6,531 bases of DNA from DATLYT01 sp035574455 (GTDB lineage: Bacteria > Bacteroidota > Ignavibacteria > UBA10030): the NCBI GenBank assembly GCA_035574455.1, contig DATLYT010000132.1, positions 1-6,531 of the forward strand, given 5' to 3'. Shown here in pieces: positions 1 through 4,728 of this stretch (position 1 is its first letter; each line of letters opens with the position of its first letter). Made by a program: the position numbers and the translations under genes. The notes beneath the pieces were generated by a model. It saw only the letters and a list, made by a program, of their open reading frames with translations, searched no databases and was not told where the DNA came from.

Positions 1-168
1 GCGACCTTTCGCCCGTACCTCGTTCACAACCTCTTCTGCGGCGGAACCTGCACTCTTGTACGTAAAGGCGACGTGACAGCCGGCGTCTGCCAAGGCGAGA
101 ACAATGGCACGGCCGATTCCGCGTGAACCGCCTGTTACCAACGCAACTTTGTCGTGAAGTACTGCCAT
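1..168 (-). CDS. fabG: 3-oxoacyl-[acyl-carrier-protein] reductase FabG (partial, N-terminal 56 residues)
   Basis: The gene starts with ATG at 168 and runs off the window at position 1 still in frame, so only 56 residues of a protein usually near 245-250 residues are seen. FabG is a cytosolic short-chain dehydrogenase/reductase that uses NADPH to reduce beta-ketoacyl-ACP to 3-hydroxyacyl-ACP in each round of fatty-acid elongation. The visible part opens with MAVLHDKVALVTGGSRGIGR. This contains the dinucleotide-binding glycine motif TGGSRGIG (residues 12-19), followed by the second Rossmann strand (residues 31-37, CHVAFTY). The catalytic Ser-Tyr-Lys residues lie outside the window. A good Shine-Dalgarno overlaps the fabD stop codon 8 bp upstream, so translation is probably coupled to fabD. 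The SDR family is broad, and the assignment to FabG rests on both the N-terminal sequence and its place after fabH-fabD. Confidence 0.93.
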   Translation of the reverse strand, partial: MAVLHDKVALVTGGSRGIGRAIVLALADAGCHVAFTYKSAGSAAEEVVNEVRAKGR

Positions 169-172
169 AGCG

Positions 173-178
173 TTCCTC
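173..178 (-). promoter_or_regulatory. Shine-Dalgarno of fabG, overlapping the fabD stop
   Basis: On the minus strand GAGGAA lies about 4-6 nt before the fabG ATG (168) and shares bases with the fabD TGA stop (177-179). This supports the ATG at 168 as the start and suggests that ribosomes ending fabD can re-initiate on fabG. Confidence 0.75.
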
Positions 179-1085
179 AGCGGTCCAGGTCTGCCAGTTT
201 ATCGATTCCTCTAACGGAGACAGTGCTATCAATCCGTTTCACGAGGCCCTGTAACACCTTACCAGGTCCAACTTCGACGAACTCCCGCGCACCCGCGGCA
301 ATCATATTGACAACTGTCTCATGCCATCGGACGGCGCTCGTTAATTGCTGATAAAGGAGTTCGCGGATTTCGCCTGCTTTTTGCACCGGTTTGGCCGTGA
401 CGTTGGCATAGACAGGAATCTCCGCGTCACGAATTTCCGTTGTGTCCAACGCCGCTTTCAGACCCTCCTTTGCCGATTCCATTAACGGCGAGTGAAACGC
501 ACCGCTCACCGGCAATTCTTTAACCATCTTTGCCCCGCGCTCCTTCGCGAGTTCCATCGCCTTGCGGACGCCACTCACTGAACCGGAGATCACAATCTGG
601 CCGGGGCTATTGTAATTCGCCGCCTGCACGATGCCGTCATTCCACGCTTGGCAGCAGATTTCTCCCACAACTTCAGGCTCAAGGCCGATCACCGCCGCCA
701 TCGTTCCGGGCTGGTCGATACCAGCCTGCTGCATCAATTCGCCACGCAGACGCACAAGGCGAAGACCATCCTCGAAGGACAGCGCCCCGGCGTAGACGAG
801 CGCCGAGTATTCACCGAGCGAATGACCGGCCGCCATTGCCGCCCGCGGCCCTTTGTTGAGCCGAGTTAGGACAACGCTGTGAAGAAAAATTGCCGGCTGC
901 GTATTCTTTGTCTGTTTCAGCTCGTCTTCCGGACCCTCAAAACACACTTTACTCAGCGAAACCCCAACGATCCGATCTGCTTGATCGAACAACCGTCGTG
1001 CTTCTTCACTCTGCTCATAGAGGTCCTTTCCCATCCCGACGTACTGGGAACCTTGACCGGGAAAGACGAAGGCTATTGTACTCAT
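177..1085 (-). CDS. fabD: Malonyl-CoA:ACP transacylase FabD
   Basis: A complete 302-residue protein, close to the usual 300-310 residues. FabD moves malonyl groups from CoA to the acyl carrier protein in the cytosol, supplying the extender unit for fatty-acid synthesis. Visible family marks are the N-terminal FPGQGSQ (residues 8-14, with the oxyanion-hole Gln11), the nucleophile elbow GHSLGE (87-92, catalytic Ser89), the malonate-binding Arg114 in RLRGELMQ, the catalytic His198 in GAFHSP, and the C-terminal EVGPGKVLQGL (271-281). ATG at 1085 follows the fabH stop after only 5 bp. The Shine-Dalgarno there is weak (GAGAG very close to the ATG), so coupling to fabH translation is likely. Next downstream is fabG after 8 bp. 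Nothing is missing or broken. Confidence 0.97.
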   Translation of the reverse strand: MSTIAFVFPGQGSQYVGMGKDLYEQSEEARRLFDQADRIVGVSLSKVCFEGPEDELKQTKNTQPAIFLHSVVLTRLNKGPRAAMAAGHSLGEYSALVYAGALSFEDGLRLVRLRGELMQQAGIDQPGTMAAVIGLEPEVVGEICCQAWNDGIVQAANYNSPGQIVISGSVSGVRKAMELAKERGAKMVKELPVSGAFHSPLMESAKEGLKAALDTTEIRDAEIPVYANVTAKPVQKAGEIRELLYQQLTSAVRWHETVVNMIAAGAREFVEVGPGKVLQGLVKRIDSTVSVRGIDKLADLDR

Positions 1086-1090
1086 CGCTC

Positions 1091-2101
1091 TCAGGATTTC
1101 GCCGGATTCTCCAACGACCAGCGCATCAAGGCTGCACCCCAGGTATAGCCCGCGCCGAAGCTGGCTAACACGATATTCTGCCCACGCTTCAGCTTACCGC
1201 ACTGCCACCACTCGGAAAGACAGAGAGGAATCGTTGCCGCCGTCGTGTTGCCGTACTTGTCGATGTTGATCATCACTTTCGAGCGATCCAGCCCCATCCG
1301 GTCGGCTGTTGCATCAATGATGCGAAGATTGGCTTGATGGGGCACGAGCCAGGCAACATCGTCGCTCGTAAGATTATTCCTCTGCATAATCTCCGCCGAC
1401 ACTTCTGCCATACCGATGACTGCTACCTTGAAGACTGCTTTGCCATCCTGATAAATGTAGTGCATACGCTTGTCGACCGTCTCATGCGAAGCAGGATGTA
1501 AACTGCCGCCCCCCTTCATATAGAGGTACGCGCCGCCGCTTCCGTCGCAATACAGTTTGTGGTCGAGAAGTCCGTACGACGGGTCTTCGCTCGGTTCCAA
1601 GAGAACCGCTCCCGCTGCGTCGCCAAACAGAATACAGGTATTTCGGTCCGTGTAGTCGACGATACTGCTCATCTTGTCAGCGCCGACCACGAGAACTTTT
1701 GAGTACGCACCACTCTCAATAAACTGTGCCCCGACCGTGAGAGCATAGAGAAATCCTGAGCACGCCGCCTCGAGGTCGAATCCCCACGCATTGCGAGCGC
1801 CGATTTTGTCCTGTATGATGCACGCCGTTGCCGGAAACAGCATATCGGGTGTGACGGTAGCAACGATGATCAGTTCGATCTCGGTCGCGTCGATCTTCCG
1901 AACGGCGAGACATGCTTCGATGGCCTTCACCGCAAGGTCGGAGGTAGCCCCCTGTTCCAGAATTCTCCGCTCACGGATGCCTGTCCGCGTCCGGATCCAC
2001 TCATCCGTTGTATCGACCATTTTCTCCAAGTCCGCATTGGTCAGAACTTTCTCGGGAACGTAATGGCCTATTGCGGTGATGGTTGCTCTACGCTTCGTCA
2101 T
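1091..2101 (-). CDS. fabH: Beta-ketoacyl-ACP synthase III FabH
   Basis: FabH condenses acetyl-CoA (or another short acyl-CoA) with malonyl-ACP, the first carbon-carbon bond step of type II fatty-acid synthesis. From ATG at 2101 the protein has 336 residues and opens MTKRRATITAIGHYVPEK, the normal thiolase-fold beginning. The Cys-His-Asn triad is visible: Cys114 in LEAACSGFLYAL, His255 in VPHQANLRI and Asn285 in GNTTAATIP. The CoA-site signature WIRTRTGIRERRI lies at 35-47, and the C-terminal FGAGYTWGAALMRW at 315-328. An in-frame ATG at 2200 would add 33 Pro/Arg-rich residues and overlap plsX by 86 bp, so I reject it. No clear Shine-Dalgarno precedes 2101, and the plsX stop is 13 bp upstream, which suggests translational coupling. 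The acyl-CoA primer preference cannot be read from the sequence. Confidence 0.97.
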   Translation of the reverse strand: MTKRRATITAIGHYVPEKVLTNADLEKMVDTTDEWIRTRTGIRERRILEQGATSDLAVKAIEACLAVRKIDATEIELIIVATVTPDMLFPATACIIQDKIGARNAWGFDLEAACSGFLYALTVGAQFIESGAYSKVLVVGADKMSSIVDYTDRNTCILFGDAAGAVLLEPSEDPSYGLLDHKLYCDGSGGAYLYMKGGGSLHPASHETVDKRMHYIYQDGKAVFKVAVIGMAEVSAEIMQRNNLTSDDVAWLVPHQANLRIIDATADRMGLDRSKVMINIDKYGNTTAATIPLCLSEWWQCGKLKRGQNIVLASFGAGYTWGAALMRWSLENPAKS

Positions 2102-2114
2102 AGGGAGTTGGTCT

Positions 2115-3194
2115 TCAATGGGCAGGCTGGAAGGCTGGGTTTGGCATCGCCGACCCGGAGGGTTGGGTGGTCGTAGCCGTGGGAACGGCAGAGAGGGCAT
2201 CTTCGATGTATTTGTTTAACTGAATCCGAGAGACCTCAACCGCTCTGAGGATCATATTCTTGATCCCCACAGCGGAGGAGCTGCCATGGCCAATAATGGA
2301 TACGCCACTTACCCCGAGCACGGGCACGCCGCCATGTTCGTTGGGGTCCATGTCGCGCAGGGCTGCCCTCAGCGTCGGTCTCGCTAAGCCCACCAGAATT
2401 TTCTTGATGATGCTCTGCTTGGCAACGTTCATGAGTCGACTTTTCAAAAAGTGCGGAACACTCTCACCAAACTTGAGGACGATATTCCCCACAAATCCGT
2501 CACAGACGACAACGTCGGCTTTCGACTTCAGAATGTCCCGCCCTTCGACATTGCCGATAAAGTTCAACCTGCTGGCGGCGAGGAGTTTTCGTGCTTCGAG
2601 TACCACCTCATTGCCCTTGAGCTCTTCTTCACCCACGTTTAAGAGGGCAACGGTGGGATTGTCTTTGTGATAGATCTTACTGAAATAGATGCTCCCCATG
2701 ACCCCAAACTCGTACAGATGCTGCGGGCGACAATCGACATTCGTTCCTGCATCGAGTAAAAGGCAGACACCCCGCTCTGAGGGAATAAATGTTCCTATAG
2801 TCGGCCTGCTGACGCCCTTGACTCGACCGAGGATGAGCGTCGAAGCGGACAAAACAGCGCCCGTGTTTCCTGCGCTCACGAAGGCATCAGCTTTCCCTTC
2901 CTGGTGCATTCGCATCGCCACAGCGAGTGACGATTCCCGCTTTTGCTTGAGCGCCGCCGTGGGAGAATCCTCCATCGTAATCACCTCGGGCGCATGCACA
3001 ATCGAAAGAGCCAACCCACGTACTTGATGCTTTTGCACCTCGCGACGCAGGCTCTCCTCCCTACCGACGAGAATGACCTCCAAAGGCAGACGAGTATCCC
3101 GAAGCGCCATGACAGCACCCGCGACCTCGTTGACGGGGGCGAAATCCCCTCCCATAGCATCGACAACAACCCGTACGTTCGGTTGAGAAACCAT
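2115..3194 (-). CDS. plsX: Phosphate acyltransferase PlsX
   Basis: PlsX converts long-chain acyl-ACP plus phosphate to acyl-phosphate, the acyl donor used by PlsY to begin phospholipid synthesis; it is a peripheral membrane/cytosolic enzyme. The 359-residue product carries the family marks in order: VVVDAMGGDFAP (9-20), SAGNTGA (107-113), LLNVGEEELKGN (184-195), NVEGRD (215-220), VVVCDGFVGNI (228-238), EHGGVPVLGV (286-295) and GHGSSS (302-307). The final 24 or so residues are an Ala/Pro/Thr/Ser-rich tail (about 336-359) that looks disordered and falls outside the conserved fold. The ATG at 3194 places the conserved beginning correctly, but no clear Shine-Dalgarno precedes it. It follows rpmF after 68 bp and precedes fabH by 13 bp, the usual rpmF-plsX-fabH order. 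Confidence 0.97.
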   Translation of the reverse strand: MVSQPNVRVVVDAMGGDFAPVNEVAGAVMALRDTRLPLEVILVGREESLRREVQKHQVRGLALSIVHAPEVITMEDSPTAALKQKRESSLAVAMRMHQEGKADAFVSAGNTGAVLSASTLILGRVKGVSRPTIGTFIPSERGVCLLLDAGTNVDCRPQHLYEFGVMGSIYFSKIYHKDNPTVALLNVGEEELKGNEVVLEARKLLAASRLNFIGNVEGRDILKSKADVVVCDGFVGNIVLKFGESVPHFLKSRLMNVAKQSIIKKILVGLARPTLRAALRDMDPNEHGGVPVLGVSGVSIIGHGSSSAVGIKNMILRAVEVSRIQLNKYIEDALSAVPTATTTQPSGSAMPNPAFQPAH

Positions 3195-3262
3195 GGCGTT
3201 AGCGTATACTCATGTACCGCAGCGGTTCACGTTGTGCGTTCCCGACCACCCTCTGGAGAGAG

Positions 3263-3445
3263 CTACCCTTCTTTCGGGATAAACATCGACCGCCCTTTGT
3301 AGTACCCACAATTTGGACAGGCACGATGGGGCAATTTCTGCTCGTGACACTGCGGGCACTCGACGAGAGAGGGCGCGGTTGCTTTATAGTGCGTTCGGCG
3401 TTTTCGGCTGCGCGATTTCGAGTGGCGTCGTTTCGGATTTGGCAT
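3263..3445 (-). CDS. rpmF: 50S ribosomal protein L32 (zinc-ribbon form)
   Basis: A 60-residue basic protein of normal length for bL32, a component of the large ribosomal subunit. It begins MPNPKRRHSKSRSRKRR, the typical Arg/Lys-rich rRNA-binding N-terminus. It continues with a four-cysteine zinc ribbon, CPQC (30-33) and CPNC (43-46), so this is the zinc-binding (C+) version rather than the cysteine-free paralogue some bacteria make when zinc is low. The ATG at 3445 has a strong Shine-Dalgarno (AAGGAAGA). It lies 42 bp after the DUF177 gene and 68 bp before plsX. The arrangement ties ribosomal protein output to membrane-lipid genes, as in many bacteria. Confidence 0.97.
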   Translation of the reverse strand: MPNPKRRHSKSRSRKRRTHYKATAPSLVECPQCHEQKLPHRACPNCGYYKGRSMFIPKEG

Positions 3446-3450
3446 TGCAA

Positions 3451-3458
3451 TCTTCCTT
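3451..3458 (-). promoter_or_regulatory. Strong Shine-Dalgarno of rpmF
   Basis: AAGGAAGA on the minus strand ends 5 nt before the rpmF ATG (3445), with its AAGGA core 8 nt away. It is the clearest ribosome-binding site inside the operon; DUF177, plsX, fabH and fabD have weak or none. This fits the higher output needed for a ribosomal protein. Confidence 0.75.
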
Positions 3459-3487
3459 CAGTCGCTAAAGCGTTTAAGAATGAATGG

Positions 3488-3991
3488 TCAATTCTTTTGA
3501 ATGTATTTCAGGACCGCCCAACGCGGATCTATCTCGTCCTCATGACCCGAACAGACCGTTCTGTTCATGTTGACGCCGCAGACCGGACATAAGCCTGCGC
3601 AATCTTCCCGGCAGAGCATCTTCAGCGGGAGCGCAAGAATAGCATACTGGCGAACATCCTCCCCGATATCGATGGTGTTCGTGTCGGGAGAAATCACCTG
3701 CACCTCTCCATCTTCTCTCTCAGTTGGCTCGCTCTCCGTCACGTACATGATCGCATAACCAGAGGAGATCTCCTGTTGAAACTCATCCAGGCAACGGTCG
3801 CACGTAAAGAGTCCACCGGTGGTAAACCGGACACGAAGAAGGAGCTGGCGGTTACTCTTTTCTAACGATGCGTCTACCCGTACGGTACGATTGAATCGTG
3901 CATCGAGGCCGATGTTGGCCGGCTCTGCTTCCAACGAGCGGTAGTGGTGGCCCAATGAGAGTTTCGAGATATTGATGATCAATTCGCTCAT
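3488..3991 (-). CDS. DUF177 (YceD-family) protein
   Basis: A 167-residue protein of the DUF177/YceD family, normally encoded just before rpmF as here. Members have been linked to 23S rRNA accumulation in bacteria and plants; the biochemical role is not settled. Two cysteine clusters are visible: FTCDRCLDEF (62-71, Cys64/Cys67) and the family's C-terminal signature LPLKMLCREDCAGLCPVCG (121-139, Cys127, 131, 135, 138), followed by DPRWAVLK (155-162). Pairing of the two CxxC motifs as a metal site is possible but is my inference. The ATG at 3991 is the only start codon available, because an in-frame TGA lies 27 bp upstream; only a weak GGTGG precedes it. It is the first gene of the operon and has a roughly 105-nt structured leader. 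I leave the symbol empty because yceD is used for unrelated genes in other organisms. Confidence 0.9.
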   Translation of the reverse strand: MSELIINISKLSLGHHYRSLEAEPANIGLDARFNRTVRVDASLEKSNRQLLLRVRFTTGGLFTCDRCLDEFQQEISSGYAIMYVTESEPTEREDGEVQVISPDTNTIDIGEDVRQYAILALPLKMLCREDCAGLCPVCGVNMNRTVCSGHEDEIDPRWAVLKYIQKN

Positions 3992-4048
3992 GGTTGTGCC
4001 ACCGTCGGAGTAACCTCACGTCAAGCTATTCCAACTAAAAACGGAAAA

Positions 4049-4088
4049 CGGGCAATAGATTGGTCGAAAAATGTGCCAATTTTGCCCG
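4049..4088 (-). promoter_or_regulatory. Terminator-like hairpin in the operon leader (possible attenuator)
   Basis: In the minus-strand transcript, CGGGCAA (4088-4082) pairs perfectly with TTGCCCG (4055-4049). Inside it ATTGG (4080-4076) pairs with CCAAT (4063-4059), leaving a 12-nt loop and a small asymmetric internal loop. The outer stem is followed at once by a U-rich stretch (TTTTCCGTTTTT, 4048-4037). It starts only a few bases after the expected transcription start, between the promoter and the first gene. It could be an attenuator, a 5' stabilising structure, the end of a very short RNA, or a protein-binding dyad. No known riboswitch or leader family is recognised. Confidence 0.5.
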
Positions 4089-4101
4089 AAAAAGCTGTCA
4101 A

Positions 4102-4130
4102 AATATACGGAGAAGGAGCAAGAGAGTCAA
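4102..4130 (-). promoter_or_regulatory. Sigma70-type promoter of the DUF177-rpmF-plsX-fabHDG operon
   Basis: On the minus strand, TTGACT (4130-4125, 5 of 6 to the consensus -35) is separated by exactly 17 bp from TATATT (4107-4102, 5 of 6 to the consensus -10). The expected start of transcription is near 4096-4095, giving a leader of about 105 nt to the DUF177 ATG. It lies just after the terminator of the upstream gene, where an operon promoter is needed. The -10 is followed by T-rich sequence, also loosely like the TAnnTTTG element of Bacteroidota, but the spacing fits the general bacterial form better. The 70 bases between it and the terminator (4131-4200) show nothing else I can name. Confidence 0.75.
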
Positions 4131-4200
4131 GAAAAAATCCTGAATGAGGGTACACGCTATTAATCTTCACCCACGTTGCCTTGGAGCACAAACCCTCAGT

Positions 4201-4236
4201 AAACAAACAGCCTCGGAATAGTGAATTCCGAGGCTG
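4201..4236 (-). terminator. Rho-independent terminator after the DUF3276 gene
   Basis: A perfect 12-bp stem, CAGCCTCGGAAT (4236-4225) with ATTCCGAGGCTG (4219-4208), has a 5-nt loop and is followed on the minus strand by TTTGTTT (4207-4201). No T tract follows on the plus strand, so it acts one way. It begins 37 bp after the DUF3276 stop and separates that gene from the lipid operon. A second, smaller perfect palindrome, ACAATGACCATTGT (4241-4254), sits between stop codon and stem and may extend the structure. Confidence 0.88.
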
Positions 4237-4273
4237 CGAAACAATGACCATTGTGTTGTGGAGCTGGCGACCC

Positions 4274-4576
4274 TTAGACGTTCAAGACAGATTTTCCTGA
4301 CTCGTCGCTGACTGGTTGTTCGCCTGCAACAGACGTGAGGAGATTATTCTCAATGTATCCCACCGTCTCTTCCAACGCGGTGCGGAACTTCTCGAAATCT
4401 TCCTTGTACAAAAAAATCTTGTGCTTTTCGTATTGCTGTTCACCGACGCGTTTGCTTTCGGTGATCGTGATAAAGAAGTCCTTCTCGGACTTTGTGGACT
4501 TCACATCGAAAAAGTAGGTGCGTTTTCCTGCCCGCACGCGTTTCGTAAAAATCTCGTCTTTGTACGTAGTCTCCAA
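4274..4576 (-). CDS. DUF3276 PUR-domain protein (putative single-stranded nucleic-acid binder)
   Basis: A 100-residue protein of the DUF3276 family, which adopts the PUR-alpha fold and is common in Bacteroidota/Chlorobiota relatives; related spirochaete proteins bind DNA and RNA. The PUR repeat is visible in the first 75 or so residues: a basic start, FTKRVRAGKRTYFFDVKST (10-28), then DFFITITESKR (33-43) and KHKIFLYKEDFEKFRTALEE (51-70). An acidic/polar tail follows that is probably disordered. The start is TTG at 4576: an in-frame stop lies 27 bp upstream, there is no ATG or GTG in between, and the protein has no internal methionine. A near-perfect Shine-Dalgarno sits 8 nt before the TTG. 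The gene appears to be transcribed alone, with its own terminator and perhaps its own promoter. The specific target is unknown. Confidence 0.9.
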   Translation of the reverse strand: METTYKDEIFTKRVRAGKRTYFFDVKSTKSEKDFFITITESKRVGEQQYEKHKIFLYKEDFEKFRTALEETVGYIENNLLTSVAGEQPVSDESGKSVLNV

Positions 4577-4584
4577 GGTAAAAA

Positions 4585-4592
4585 CCCTCCCT
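4585..4592 (-). promoter_or_regulatory. Shine-Dalgarno that fixes the TTG start of the DUF3276 gene
   Basis: AGGGAGGG on the minus strand is 8 nt upstream of the TTG at 4576, an ideal distance. It is the main support for a TTG start in this gene. Confidence 0.8.
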
Positions 4593-4610
4593 GATAATCC
4601 TCAATGAGTA

Positions 4611-4638
4611 AATGTAGTGAACGATAACCTCGTGTGAA
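4611..4638 (-). promoter_or_regulatory. Weak candidate promoter for the DUF3276 gene
   Basis: TTCACA (4638-4633, 5 of 6 to TTGACA), a 16-bp spacer and TACATT (4616-4611, 4 of 6 to TATAAT) lie upstream of the gene. They would give a leader of about 27 nt that contains the Shine-Dalgarno. The rest of the 152-bp spacer (4577-4728) shows no terminator for the propeller gene, so read-through from that gene is an alternative. Confidence 0.35.
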
Positions 4639-4728
4639 CACAAACAACTTCTCGTACAACAAGCCAACCCCTACGCAAAGCGCAATGAGGGATCGGTTCA
4701 ACCAACATACTCGTCGTAGCTCCGGTGA

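Noticed and set aside
2099..2200. An upstream ATG at 2200 for fabH, adding 33 residues
   Set aside because: It would lie well inside plsX, and the added residues are Pro/Arg-rich and foreign to the FabH family. The conserved N-terminus begins at the ATG at 2101.
3195..3262. A small palindrome (ACCGC-T-GCGGT) between rpmF and plsX as a regulatory hairpin or terminator
   Set aside because: Only five base pairs with a one-base centre and no T tract; not enough to support a function.
3199..3450. An 83-codon minus-strand frame overlapping rpmF
   Set aside because: It is the rpmF region read in another frame; the real L32 frame has the zinc ribbon and the Shine-Dalgarno.
4021..4251. A 76-codon frame on the minus strand across the intergenic region
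   Set aside because: It runs through the terminator, promoter and leader hairpin, has no Shine-Dalgarno placed for it, and its translation has no family features.
4601..4708. A possible 35-codon small ORF between the propeller and DUF3276 genes
   Set aside because: The strong AGGAGG is 23 nt from its ATG, too far for normal initiation, and the peptide has no recognisable features; it also spans the candidate promoter of the next gene.
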